This document shows positions 1-11,960 of a stretch of DNA of 64,000 bases, piece by piece. The notes beneath the pieces were generated by a model. The model had not been told where the DNA came from. It made no database searches and saw only the letters and a program-made list of their open reading frames with translations. Positions within the stretch are counted from its first letter, which is position 1. The number at the start of each line of letters is the position of its first letter. Position numbers and translations under genes: made by a program. Origin of the DNA: Thysanoteuthis rhombus (Eukaryota; Mollusca; Cephalopoda; Oegopsida; Thysanoteuthidae). Location: the NCBI GenBank assembly GCA_963457665.1, contig OY735219.1, forward strand, positions 38,983,477 to 39,047,476, written 5' to 3'.

Positions 1-618
1 AGAAACTACTCATCTCTGGGGGTTAGATTGTGTGTGTTTAGGCAGGTGCTAGCTTGTGGTTGTGCATGTGTGTACATACAGACCTTCCAAATCTCATGCA
101 GAAAGCGCAGAGCATATATTTTGATACATTCTCTATCTCAAAAACATGGAAGTAAAATCCTCTCGCATTTTATGAAGAGTGTTAGATTTATTTAGATTTA
201 TTGAACTGGTTTAGATTTCTGATGAATATCTATTCTTAGATACTAGGGGTAAACTTTCAGCAACTGTATCGATGGTGAAATTGGAGTATATATCTTTTTA
301 ATGTATTCTTGAAATACTATCAAATACATTTTATTCCTGATTACCCGATTGTAACTTTAATTAAAGCAAAATTCAAATGATAGGCCCTGAAACACAATTT
401 AGCAATCTTGGGTGCATGTTTTTCAAAATTTTCCAAACACCCCCCCATAAAAATTTTTTGCACGTATCCTTGTAAATTTTATTTTATTTATTGAAAGCTC
501 TATTTGCTTTCATGAATATTGAGCACTATGACTGAATATCCGAAACAATAGAAAAAATGTTCCTTTTGTTGTATTCTTACAAATCGCTAAAAATATTATG
601 AACTCTCTATCTATCTAT

Positions 619-620
<2 letters not shown>
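1..620. other. No recognisable gene
   Basis: AT-rich sequence with a C-run (CCCCCCC) near 440. No frame of useful length and no known element were recognised. Confidence 0.5.

Positions 621-689
<69 letters not shown>
621..689. repeat. (TA)n microsatellite
   Basis: An uninterrupted AT dinucleotide run of about 68 bp, preceded by a short CTAT run. Confidence 0.97.
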
Positions 690-690
<1 letters not shown>

Positions 691-693
<3 letters not shown>

Positions 694-935
694 AGAAAGC
701 TTCACAGCTTTAAATATTGAACATTCAAAAACTTTTTCAAAACTTTTTTGGGTCATTTCAGTCACTTACTTCCCAATATCTGTCAATGCAATCTATGTAA
801 TTTTCTCAGGTGTTTTTTCCTTATTTTACACGTACTCTGTTACGATGTACAATGTGTAAATTTTCCTGTGTTGGGATCATCAGTTGTTTACCATGTAACA
901 ATTCCAGGGATTTTGAAAACACAACACACACACAC
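691..935 (+). repeat. Repeat family F, copy 1
   Basis: The stretch from the AAGCTTCACAGCTTTAAAT region through GTTGTTTACCATGTAAC is repeated in inverse orientation at about 18283-18520. Both copies are bordered by TA/CA microsatellites. No coding content was recognised. Confidence 0.6.
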
Positions 936-940
936 ACATA

Positions 941-982
<42 letters not shown>

Positions 983-990
983 TGCACACA
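918..990. repeat. (CA)n(TA)n(CA)n microsatellite
   Basis: A CA run, then a TA run, then a CA run. Short open frames through it are low-complexity artefacts. Confidence 0.95.
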
Positions 991-1218
991 TTTTCCACAG
1001 GAATAGAGCACTCTCGTGGATGGGGAATTGATGCATAAATAAATATATCGCTTAAATTCAGCCTTACTGACTGTCCAGTTCCATAGCTCAGAGGATATCG
1101 GCCTCCGTGTCTGGAACGAAAGTTTCAATCCTGCTAATGGTAATGGATAATGGAAAGTCTATAGCGACACTGAAGAGATGTAATACATCAAAACTGCTGT
1201 CTGTGGATGACACAATAA

Positions 1219-1222
<4 letters not shown>
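990..1222 (+). mobile_element. tRNA-derived SINE, composite copy 1
   Basis: The tRNA-like head runs at about 1080-1135: TAGCTCAGAGGATATCGGCC resembles a pol III A box and GTTTCAATCCTGC a B box. It is followed by the segment GTCTATAGCGACACTGAAGA and by TCTGTGGATGACACAAT, which runs straight into a TA tract. The same parts occur near 15.0-15.7 kb. Confidence 0.6.
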
Positions 1223-1411
<189 letters not shown>

Positions 1412-1437
1412 ATACACATTGAATTTTATAACATAAT

Positions 1438-1880
1438 AGAAACTGTCAACCAAACTTTCAACGTATATTCCTTCAATTTTCAAGTAAGGCGGGCTTGCTA
1501 AGTGCATATGTATGCATCATGCGTACAGGCTGCGCCAGTGGAGCTAGAAGGCTGAAAATTTAGATATTTACTCATGTAGAAAAAACTCTTTTCGTTTTTG
1601 AATTCTCCTCCTGAATAGGTTTTTAGGGAAGGGATTCAGTTTGCAGTTTAAACTCATACTACGTTGATCACTTAGTTTGCGTTCGTTTCTTTTTTGGAGA
1701 TTCAGATTTTTTTAGTGATCACTGCCCAACAAGGCAGAGCGCACAGATACTACACAGTGAAGCAACTTATTCACTGATCTTTTTTTTTTTCCAATTTTTC
1801 TATTGATAACCTCCAACTAGGCATGCTGCCAAAAGAAGCTGGTCACATGATGATTTCTATTGAGTGACTAACCTGACTTG
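1438..1880 (+). mobile_element. R1 interspersed element, copy 1
   Basis: It starts AGAAACTGTCAACC, then TTCAAGTAAGGCGGGCT, GGAGCTAGAAGGCTGAAAAT, a T-run, GTGATCACTGCCCAACAA, CATGCTGCCAAAAGA and GGTCACATGATG. The conserved tail is TTCTATTGAGTGACTAACCT. R1 has no coding capacity that I can see. The AGAAACTGTCA start and the TGACAGTTTCT near the end are inverted, which suggests a non-autonomous DNA element, but the terminus lies about 24 bp beyond the inverted block. Confidence 0.75.
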
Positions 1881-2244
1881 TTTTTCCATGGTTCTGATTG
1901 CATGTATGTGTATATGTGTGCATTTGTGATTATGTATATGTACTTGTGTGAATAATTGAGTTTGTACTTTTATATACACATTGGTCTGTAAGATTGTGAT
2001 TGCCGAGATACATGCCTAAAAACTTATTTATTGTATATGCGTAATAATCAGAAGTGTGTTTGAGGGAGGGGACTTCTTGAAAACTCTCCAAGAGCCCTAA
2101 ATGGAGGGGGGCCCCTGAAGCTTTATAAATAGTTGTTCACTATTCTATCTCTTCTGACATGATGCAGTAACAAAGATATATTTGTACTTATATGAATTGC
2201 ATGAATGCTAATAAGATGAAAGAAATACTTGCAAAAAACAAATA
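1881..2244. other. No recognisable gene
   Basis: GT-rich sequence, then a short stretch near 2050-2140 (AAGCTTTATAAATAGTTGTTCAC region) resembling repeat family C. Confidence 0.4.
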
Positions 2245-2600
2245 ATAACTGGAAAGCGATCAGAGAGCACATATCTCTGCCAACACCATTGTCAGGAGGT
2301 ATAATCACGTATGAATACACCCTAAAATTTCACTTCTTGCCTATACTCCTTCTACCACAAAATATCCTTGAAATTCATTGATAATTTTTAGAGATATTCT
2401 ACGGACAAACATGTAATTCTGGTGATAATATGTGGTTTGGACATAGAACTATGACATAGGTGAGATGATTGTCTATGGATCCATTCCAAATTTATTCAGT
2501 TCTTCTGTGGCCTATTGCTCATCCTTCCACAAAATGTCATTGATATTCATTGAGAACTTTTGGAGATATTGAGTGAACAGTCATGACTGTAATCATAAAT
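2245..2600 (+). repeat. Repeat family D, copy 1 (LINE 3'-end or SINE type)
   Basis: Shared with 55535-55990: AGAGAGCACAT, TCTGCCAACACCATTGTC, CATCCTTCCACAAAATGTCA and TTCATTGAGAACTTTTGGAG. The pattern of TTCATTGAGAACTTTTGGAGATAT followed by a run of ACAGACA-like words is typical of widespread invertebrate RTE-related 3' ends. That last link is from general knowledge and is not verified here. Confidence 0.55.
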
Positions 2601-5600
2601 GTGACAGAAAAAAAAAAAAAGGAAAAATATCTCTCTAACTAAAGTTTAATTTCTGGATCCACCCCCAAATTGTACCTCCTCTTTTTTACCACAGTGGCTA
2701 CTCTTCCATGAGATTTCATTCAGTACTCTCGGGGATGTGGACAAATTAACAAATAGACACAATGGAAATATTATATATACTTCTTTTCATCTTCGTTAAA
2801 AGAGGTAAATGATAATCATCTAAGAAAATATACGACTATCTTATTTAATGCCAACAATATAAAAAAGCAATATCATTTTGGAGACATAGGAGAGATTGGA
2901 AAAGAGAAGAATATAGCTATATGGTTTATTTGAGTTGGCCAACTATTGAACGAGAGAATGGCGATCTCCAGGTGTATCATCTGAATTCAATATCCTTGAA
3001 AGTTATTGAGAAATTATAGCGGAAGCCACATTGGGTTGAACTCTGCACGTATCACCATGTTGACTGAATAAGTCAGACGAGTGCAGGGTTCAACCCAGTG
3101 TGGTATGGAAATCCAGGGCTGACAAAGAAAGAGGAAGGTATCTCCAAAATCGAACAATAATAGCATGGAATGGATCGTTGGAAACATCATATTAACAACA
3201 CAAACAACAAGAAGGAGATCATTCATCCGGAAAACTCTTTGAATGTTTATGACCCTTCCGAAAACTATAGTAAAGTTCATATTATTCCATTAAAAAAATG
3301 ATTATTGTAGTAATCAAAATAACTGATTTCTCTTGTATTTCTTAATTAAGGTTATTAATCACCACTACCCCACAACAGACCATTTTAATCACTGTTGCTG
3401 GCTATTCATGTGTTCCGATACCGATCTATCTATCTCTCTATCTATCCAGACATAGCCCAGCCTTTACAATTTATGGTAGAAACTTGAATTTTTTTATTAT
3501 TACAACTGCTTAATTTATGAGGTAAAAAGCAGCATATATGGGTGGAGGTGATTCATAATTTCCCTTAGAATGCGAGTTTGTATTTTTTTCATGTTCTGAA
3601 TTTGCTCAACTGTCATGATAAATCATAACCAAAAGTTACCACTAGGATTTTGAATAGGGGAAGTTATCTCAATGCAGACAATACTGGATAACTTTGCTAG
3701 AATAGAATAAATAAAGGCAATTAACAATTCAGACTGAAAAAATATTGTTTTTTTTTTCTCTTTATTTCTTGAATTGGCATAACCAAAATATGCAGACAAT
3801 GAGGTTGCCCAGTGAAAAAAAGGACCATTGTGTATAAGAGGAAATTTCTAAAAAAGAAAAAATAAAGAATGAAAAAAAGGCTCATATTTCACAACTGAAA
3901 TAGCCTTTCTCCATTTATTTGTTAAAACATCTATTTATTTCTAATTTGTTTTGGTTCTTATTTTACTGCTTTCGGTACTATTTTTTTTTTTCATTTTGGT
4001 TTCAAATCTTCCACCACAAAACACACAGTGACTCATAATAGGAAAATGTTGACCATTTTTCATGAAAAAATTGCAATTAGATTCAGAAATATACATTTCC
4101 TGCTACCTTCTAGCCTCAAATAATTGTTTTTTAATTCCAAGGTTATCTCCAGAAGTCTCACTTATTCAACAGTAAATAGCAGCTAATATTAAAACTAAGC
4201 AAATGGATCAATTCAAATAAACAGATTGAAATTTGTTTCTTAAAGGATTACTCAAATTGAGAGGCTGCAGTGTTTTTCAAGGAATCATTTTTAAAGGAAA
4301 TGATTGTTAAGTGATAAATACTTGAAGAAGCATTAAAAGTGTTTTTAAATTGTACAACAATAAGCCTTTTGTAAAGCATGAAAATGTAATCCTACAGCTA
4401 AAACTGGTGTGGAAATGAGATAGAGGAGTAGGTATACTATAAGGCTGGGTTTTGGGGACTAGGTATATGGTAATGTCTCCATTAGTAGACATTGAACAGA
4501 CAAAAAAACCTGGGATTGAGAAGTGGGTATATGTCGTACTTTCCCCTCCATTCCTCTTCCTGGCTGAAGCTATTTTTTTAAATTCAAGTGAACATATGGA
4601 GAGATCTTGGCCATTTTGAATACATAATGACGTCACATGATCATTATGTTTGTATAATTTTGCCATAAATGAAATCCATATCTTATAACCTTCAAAATGA
4701 TATATGATTTCCCATCCATTATATCCTAGCCACCCTTGCTTTGTACAGACCTGCCAAGGTCAGTAATGTAAAATATGGGAAATATCATACAAAGCACATG
4801 AGTAAATCAGTTGGGGGCCTGTGGGTTTTTTTTTATTTTTGGCCCTTGTAAATGTTTGAAAATAGCATTTCCAGTACTAAATTTTGATACGAAACATACA
4901 TAACACAACATGAATCATTGAAATTTTTTATTTAAACTCAGGTCAGCTTAAAGTGAAAATGAAAATATCAGAAACTCCCCACTCTCTCAAGATAAGATAA
5001 TTCTTTTTAACACAACACATAAATCGAAAGAGAGAAACTCAGTTATCCGATACTTTTATTCAAGAAATAAATATAAATGCCAAGAATGCTATATTTCTTT
5101 GTTTATGTTCTTCTCAAATGAACATGTAGGAGGAAACAGGTTTCAACAAAAACTTTGTGGGAGAGAGAGAGAGACAAAGAATATTGCAGAAAACTATTCA
5201 AAATGTGGAAGACTCAGCAGGTCTGTTTACAATCCTTGAAAGAACCCAGGCTTGAATTAGGTAATGGGGGAGGGTAATACCTGTATATGGGGAAAGGGAC
5301 AAAAATTGTCCAGCTCCTTCATCCTTGCTAGAACCAGATATGATACTTTCGGGGACACAGATTCTTCTGTTCCAGAAAAATGGTGGTGATGGTATGTTTA
5401 GTTGAGTCATTGGACAATGAAATCAGGAGAGAAGGGTGTAGAAGAGAGGCGGAGAGGGTGCGTGCTGCCTCTATAACGGTTTGCTGCAAAACAAAATGCT
5501 GGAGGCTAATTTTGCTCTACAGCTTTTTTGTAACAAAGAATAAGTGGTGCAAAGAGAACTTCCAAAACATGGGGAATATCTGTAATTATAGACTCACTTG

Positions 5601-6530
5601 CTAACCTCTAATTTGGCAAACCATGGCCCGTAATTTTATTTCAACCGATCCACAAACTTCATTGAGTACTTGACGTTGCATACAAACCAGAAAGATCAAT
5701 GCGCAATTTGCCAAAATTTTTTCTGTCCTGCCCCAAAAGAATATAAAAGTTTTCAACAATTGATAGAACCTGAGAGTTTATCAAGGTATATACTCCAATA
5801 ATGAAAAACATTGAAGTACTGTGCTGCCTCTCACAGTGAAGGACTCTTATAAGGAAATTTCACCTTGTGAGAGGCCTCATTTCCCCCTACCCAAAAAAAA
5901 GAAAAAAAATCTCTTAGCAAAATATTTTCCGTTTGTTAAAAAATAATCTACAGGATTTCATAAAATTATTCAGAATCATCTAGATTTCATTTATAACTAT
6001 CTAGATTTAAATCTAGTATCTAGACACTTATTTGCAAACTGACAGACGTTTGGTAAATCATAATAAGATTATTCATTTAATCATTACATAATTTACCTGC
6101 TAATTTGTATGTGTACATTATTTGGAAAGTAATTGGTCCATTATATATTATTTACAAGTTTATTATTATGGTTTTTGGGGTCCAATATCTTTATTTGGAA
6201 TGAATTACTGGAATCCCATAGATTCAATGTTAATTCTCATCTAACTTGATGTTTTGTGGAATGGATGATTGTCCACATTAAGTGAGGTACTACTGTAATT
6301 AAAAAAACAAGCTTCTATAGCTTTGAATCAGCGTTCTTCCATTTTTATTCACCTTAGTGTGTGAGATATGAAATCATTTGTAATCAGACTTGCCTCCCAA
6401 AAGGTTTGCTCTGCTCTTGTTCACTGTCAGGCAGCCATGGTCAAGATAATCCAAAAGAAGATCTGAAAATAAGTTAACAGTCAGTGGGATATCAATTAAG
6501 AATCAAAGACCATATAAAAGTGCACACACA
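2601..6530. other. No recognisable gene
   Basis: AT-rich intergenic DNA with a CTAT run at about 3425-3447. A 119-codon minus-strand frame at 4307-4666 matches nothing I recognise and has no motif. Nothing else could be supported. Confidence 0.5.

Positions 6531-6532
<2 letters not shown>

Positions 6533-6622
<90 letters not shown>
6533..6622. repeat. (AT)n microsatellite
   Basis: A pure AT run of about 90 bp. Confidence 0.97.
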
Positions 6623-6625
<3 letters not shown>

Positions 6626-6774
6626 TTAATGACAATATTGGTAGAATTATTATACTTTCTTTCATGCTTTACTTCTGGGACACATTTTGATGTTTACCAT
6701 CTTTTTCATACCAAGATATGTTGATTACAACTCTTCAGTATGGCTATAGACTATCCATTATCCCATCCAGTACC

Positions 6775-6806
6775 ACAAGGTAGGATTGAAACCTTCACTC
6801 CATATA

Positions 6807-6874
<68 letters not shown>
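6775..6874 (-). repeat. SINE B-box remnant next to a (TA)n tract
   Basis: Read on the minus strand, GGTTTCAATCCTACC at about 6793-6779 is a pol III B-box-like sequence. It adjoins a TA run at 6811-6874. Confidence 0.5.
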
Positions 6875-6876
<2 letters not shown>

Positions 6877-6877
6877 G

Positions 6878-7260
6878 TGTACTTTAGAGAGTGAGACAGA
6901 CTCGGGAGTGAAGTTTTTGGTGGTAAGGTTTATTAATCCTTATTTGTCAATAGTCCATACATGTTTCGAGATTTCTCTCATCATCAGTGGTGCGTGTTGT
7001 GTGAGTGTGAATTAAAATGTACCATGTGGAACCAGAGTCCACTGTCAGCGGCTATGCATTGTGGGTAGGTTTTGTTGTCAGGGCTACAAGAGGCCTCATG
7101 CTGAATGTAAGAATGACCAGCAGGTATTGGGATTTTGGTAAAGCAGCAGCAGTTGGACTTGGGGAGGGCAGAGTGTGTCAAGGTGGGGGGTAGTGTTGGG
7201 GAGGTGGGTTTTTTGGTATGTTTGGGATAGTATAGAAGGAGGGGTGGTGGAGTCAAGGAG
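6878..7260 (-). mobile_element. Penelope-like element terminal region with hammerhead-like core (candidate)
   Basis: On the minus strand CTGATGA at 6987-6981 is followed by a perfect GAGA-GAAA-TCTC hairpin and then GAAAC, the conserved core order of a hammerhead ribozyme. GTA|TGG follows and could pair with the CCA just before CTGATGA. Penelope-like elements commonly carry such ribozymes in their terminal repeats. Stem I pairs for only about 3 bp by eye, so activity is doubtful. The 90-codon minus frame at 6984-7256 is not recognised. Confidence 0.4.
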
Positions 7261-7846
7261 CTACATAGGTATCAACCTTAAAAGTTACTGAAGATGTTGC
7301 TGAAAGTGTTTTAGCTAAGACCATATATATATATATATAAGGAAGATACAAGTTATCTGCGTGTAGTTTTGGTTACATATACTCACCTTAGAATCATTAT
7401 GATGAGGATTACATTTTTACATTTGTATAAAAAAACTAAAGACATTTCAGTGCAGTTCAAAAAGCACAAAGAAAAATTTGTTAGGACTATTGGGAGGCGA
7501 GGACTTGCTTTCAATTGACTTTTAACATTATCCATTTAAAATCTCGCTGTGAAAAGACGCAGTCATCATAGTATTAACAATTCAAGTCAGATGATTTGTT
7601 GACAAGCAGCTTAGCCTTTGTCTTATGCAAAAAGCAGGAGTTGTCTAGATTTTTGTTTTCTTTATCTCTTTTATTTAAAAAAAAAACAAAAAACAACTGA
7701 CAAAATAATGAACCTGCTCTGAGGATCCTTTTTTTTTTTCTTTCTGACAAATTTTATTTTGAGAAGAAATGCATTTGTAATTGAATGTATTAAGTTTCAG
7801 TCCTTGTTAAATGGTAAGCAGGAAAATAACATTTTCATTCCTCTTT
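7261..7846. other. No recognisable gene
   Basis: AT-rich with a short TA tract at 7323-7339. Confidence 0.5.
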
Positions 7847-8290
7847 GAAAACCATCAACCAAAACTGTCAACAGAGGTTTCTTCAGTCTTTAAGTTGGTT
7901 CGCCTGGCTGGCTATGCATGTATCACATGTTCAGGCCACGCCAATGGATCTAGAGGGCTGGAAATTTGAACGTTTACTCCTTAATATATTGACGAAAAAA
8001 CGTTTTTGTTTTTTTTAAAACCCCCCCCCTAGATTTGGTGGGGGGTGGCTGGGATTTGGAATGTATGCCTATGCTGAATTAATCCCCTAGTTTGTGTCCA
8101 GCAGCATTCGTGCTCAATTTTTGAAAATTCAGACTTGTTTAGTAATCACTGTCCAACGAAAGGCAAGAGAAGTAATTTATTTATTGACCACCCCTTTTTT
8201 CCAATTTTCTAATTGATCACCCCCAACATGGCATGCTGCTAAACCACCTTGGTCATAAGACAGTTTCTATTGACTGATTAACCAGACCTG
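7847..8290 (+). mobile_element. R1 element, copy 2
   Basis: It runs from AAAACTGTCAACAGAGGTTT through TCTAGAGGGCTGGAAATTTG, TAATCACTGTCCAACGAAAG and CATGCTGCTAAACC to GATTAACCAGACCTG. It is near full length. Confidence 0.78.
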
Positions 8291-9160
8291 TTTTCAGCAT
8301 TTTTTTCCTCCTATTTGTTCCATTTTCTAATTCATTTCAATTTTCCTTTTTCATTTTATTTCTCAACCTTCAGTTTTTTTTTAGTTTTTGTTTGTCTCTG
8401 TATTCCTCCCAGGCCTGGGTAGAGGGACGTGGGGGCAGATAAGGCCAGTTGATGGGGTTTACCCCTGAGGTTTAGCAAGAGGATTTCAGAATGTGAAGAA
8501 GTGATGACCATCTTGAACAAAATTGCTTGCCAATACCTTTTCTTATAAATCTTTCCAGTTCTTTTATTCTGTTCTCTTGGAAGTATATCACATACACTAC
8601 ACATGCATGTATATACCCACACATAAATCGTATGTATTCCGCACTGATTATAAAAAATACTAATTGAGCAGTTTGAAAAGGGACCCTCATTTCCCATCTG
8701 CTTCTGTCATATCTATTCTTTCTCTTGAATTTTTAAAAATATAATATTTTCCTTTTCTTTTTCTTTTTACAACCTTTTTCTTCATCCACTTTGTGTTTCT
8801 TTCATTCACATTCCTCATATTTTTCTCTATTTTCTCACTTTTTTAAATTTTTCACCGAGTCAATTCCTTGCATTTTTTCTTTCTTTCTTAAATATTCATG
8901 TCCTTGTTTGTACTTTTTCCTGGGATATTTTTATTTTTTAGTCTTCTTTCTTCCACTTTCTTATTTCTATATCCTTCTTTAATTTCTTTTCTTCTTGTAT
9001 ATACATATTTCTTTTTTCATTGTGGTTTCTTTCCTCCATTTTGTTTTTCTTCAATTTTTCCTCAGTGTATGTCTCCTTTTGATTTTCTTTCTTTCTCTCT
9101 GTTTCTTTCTTTGTTTTCTTTACTCCTATTTTTCCTTCATCAACCAAAAGTGAACTTTAC
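8291..9160. repeat. T/C-rich low-complexity tract
   Basis: A polypyrimidine-rich segment with many TTTC and TTTTC runs on the plus strand. The open frames at 8791-8982 and 8898-9344 are Phe/Ser/Leu-rich products of this bias and not genes. Confidence 0.75.
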
Positions 9161-9585
9161 TTCAGCCATCTTGTTATGGAAGTATTTGCTATTTGCATAT
9201 CTTTCACTGAATCAATGGCTGCTCTATAAAAGGTTCTTCAAAGAATTGCTATATCTTGAATTACTTGCATTCTTCTCTTTATTTTTTGAGATTTGCTCAA
9301 TGATTAATTCTACAAAGACAGTCTACTTAGCATATAGCATTTAAAATTGACATCAAGTATTTACCTATGTACTAGTTTCCTCGCTTGCATGTGACTGACA
9401 ACATGTTGTACAGTATGTTGAGAAGCAAGTGACTGACAACTAGAATTTCTATAACTTTTTTTGGATGCTTCAAGGAGAGATTTGTATCAAGTCACTTAAA
9501 GGCTGTTTCCGTTGGCCATTAAAATTGATGCCAAGTCACATCCTTAGTATCAAATTTATATCATAATTATTTGCAAATAAATAAA
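9161..9585. other. No recognisable gene
   Basis: AT-rich sequence. Nothing was recognised. Confidence 0.45.
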
Positions 9586-10049
9586 CAGGTCTGGTTAGTC
9601 TCTCAATTGAAACTGTCATGTGACCAATGTCTTTTGGCAGCATGCTATGTGTGGTGGTAGTGGTGGTGGTGGTGGGGGGGTCAATCAAAATTTGGTAAAA
9701 GAGGTGATCAGAGAATAATTTACTTCTAATGCCTTTTGTTGGATACTAAAAAGTCTGAATTTTTAAAAATAAGACTGAACTCAGCTGGGCACAAACTAGG
9801 GACTGACTTAACATAAACTAATAATGTGCATTGAAACCCCTGTTAAAAACTTATGCTGTAGAAGAATTTTGAGATGACAAAAAGATGATTTTTTTTAGAC
9901 ATAATATGGAGTGAATGTTGAAATTTTCAACCCTCTAGCTCCATTGGTACATCCTGTTCATGTGATACATACATTCATAGCCAGCCCAACTTGAAAACTA
10001 GAGAAACCTATGCTGACAATGCTGGAGAGAGTTTTGATTCACAGTTTCT
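9586..10049 (-). mobile_element. R1 element, copy 3
   Basis: The reverse orientation begins CAGGTCTGGTTAGTCTCTCA, then AACTGTCATGTGACCAATGT, and ends TCACAGTTTCTAATAAG. A GGT/GTGG run at 9651-9680 interrupts it. Confidence 0.78.
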
Positions 10050-10079
10050 AATAAGTGAAACTACTCTATAATTAGCATT

Positions 10080-10400
10080 TTTCCCTAAAAGGGAAATAAT
10101 TCCCCCCCCACACTTTCGACCCCCCCAAAAGAAAAGAAAATCTCTCCTCTCACTTTTGACCCCAACTTTTAAAAATAGTGTGATCAGAATATGAGGTCAG
10201 GTAAGAAAGAAACAACTTGAAAAAAATGTCATTAAAAAATGAAGCCAAGTAAAAATTCAACTCTTAGAGAAGTGTGATCAGAATAAACATTCTCTTATGA
10301 CATCACAATGTTCTCTTACAATGTCACCGAAATTATACCCAAAATAACAATCTAGTTCAGTTTTATAATTACATTGTAAATAGCAACCCCCATCTAAATA
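10080..10400 (+). repeat. Repeat family K, copy 1
   Basis: CTCACTTTTGACCCC-type units and then TTATGACATCACAATGTTCTC and ATCTAGTTCAG resemble the pieces at 32390-32830 and 33220-33345. The two locations seem to be versions of one element. Confidence 0.45.
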
Positions 10401-10689
10401 TAATGTAACAGTTGGAACTCAACCAGATTTGTTTCATTCTTTTTTGAAGGTATAGTGCAAGCAAAACTCTGCCAATGATGTACTGTTTTTTGCAGGTTTA
10501 CAGTAACACACTACATACAAATAAAAATCCTATATTAATAATAAAGATTGTCTGTAACAGCAGACTTGATAAGACTTGAACCTCTGACTATTCAAATTTT
10601 TTTGTTTTGTGTGAATCATTAGTAATAAATGAAAAATATGAAAAATTTTTTTAATTTTGATGTGTTTGCTTTAATTAATACTCAAATTT

Positions 10690-11165
10690 TGAAGATTTCA
10701 TGGCGATTCGTTGTTCTACATAGATTGTCTACTTTCCTCAGCTCTTCATTTTCAATTTGATCGATGCTTTCTTGTCCTCAACATGTTTATTGTACATGAC
10801 ATTTGTTTTATTGAAGTTCATGTGAAAACCAACTTTCTTGCTTTTCATTCAGTTCATCTAATATTATTTGGATAACATGAAGGTTCTCAGTAAAAAAGAC
10901 AATGTCATCAGCAAATCTGAGGTTACTTAGGTATTCGTCATCTTTCATTACTTTGTTTGCCCAGTCCAAGTTTCAGAAGATCATCTCGAGGCAGGCTGTG
11001 AAGCTGGTATCATCTTGTCATACCCCTTTTTTCAAGCTGAAAAGGCTCAGTCTTTATGTAGCCTGATAAAGGAACTACTGTGTCAGTGAATATGTTGTAA
11101 AACTCTGCGGTTAAATCTTTGGCAAGGTCTATATTCAATTATGGATGCTGAAAGACTGATGATGA
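10690..11165 (-). pseudogene. Non-LTR retrotransposon reverse-transcriptase fragment
   Basis: Read on the minus strand, RFADDIVFFTEN appears at about 10885-10920. This is the F/Y-A-D-D core of a LINE reverse transcriptase. Flanking blocks such as ILDELN fit the same domain, with stops and frameshifts between them. The plus-strand end carries CTGAAAGACTGATGATGATA, similar to the 3' tail of the LINE copies elsewhere in the window but in the opposite sense. It is therefore probably a rearranged or composite copy. Confidence 0.65.
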
Positions 11166-11570
11166 TAAATCCTTAAATTCAAGAAAAATGTCTGAATCAA
11201 TAACAAATAAATACTATTTGCCATATTTAGAAAGAGAAAAGATTTTCATTTCAAATCCAAGTCTATATTGTGGTAGTCAGTCAAGTACTTGTAAAATATG
11301 TGATACCTACATAGTATAAGAGTATATAAATCAAAGTAATTGATTGATTGGCAATCTACAGTCAGAAACAAAGGCATTACAGAGGTCATCTTCTATGTAT
11401 TAATACCTTTTTTTCCCCCCTATAAAAGCTCTTTTCAGGTTCCTGGGCCCCTGCCAAACAGGAATACAATACAATCAGACAGAGAGAAATTCATTCATTA
11501 TTATTTCAGTCTATCAGCCCTTCAAAAACTCTTCTATGTTTATCTATATGATCACATTGAACAGAACTGA
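11166..11570. other. No recognisable gene
   Basis: AT-rich. The 76-codon frame at 11340-11570 has no recognisable content. Confidence 0.45.
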
Positions 11571-11574
11571 TATG

Positions 11575-11960
11575 TAAAATCAACATTCCCCAATCATGAT
11601 TTGAAATCTTTCTTACTGTCTGAGCAAAATTAACAAGTCTTACATACCTACGAAAATTTATGCTAGAAAGGTGCAAGAGCTTATTTCATTCCAATGAATA
11701 AATTCATTCATAAAATTAACCTTTCCTGATTTGAAACCAGCTCTCTTACCAACTGAGCTAAACTGACAAGCCTCACATATCTATGAAAATTTATCTTACA
11801 GTTACATTGGAGCTTATTTCAATCTAGTAAAGAAATACATTTATACTAAGAAATATCTTTTTTTTTTTTGTTTATTCTATGTACATTGCAGAAGTTGCAG
11901 TAATCATCTTCAGTCGGAATAGACGCAGGAGTGGGGTGGGCCCTACAGCAGCCAGACGTG
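11575..11960 (-). mobile_element. tRNA-derived SINE family G, copy 1, with two tRNA-like heads
   Basis: Read on the minus strand, TTAGCTCAGTTGGTAAGAG (A box, about 11764-11746) precedes GCTGGTTTCAAATCAGG (B box). A second, poorer tRNA-like block lies at about 11640-11585. The 3' body TGATTACTGCAACTTCTGCA and the GTCTATTCCGACTGAAGATG word are shared with the copies at 49545 and 54345. Confidence 0.6.

Noticed and set aside
4307..4666. 119-codon minus frame
   Set aside because: No recognised motif and not part of any repeat I could match. It is a chance-length frame in AT-rich DNA.
8791..9344. Phe-rich 'membrane protein' frames
   Set aside because: Composition follows from the T/C-rich tract. 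There is no start context, no domain and no splice evidence.
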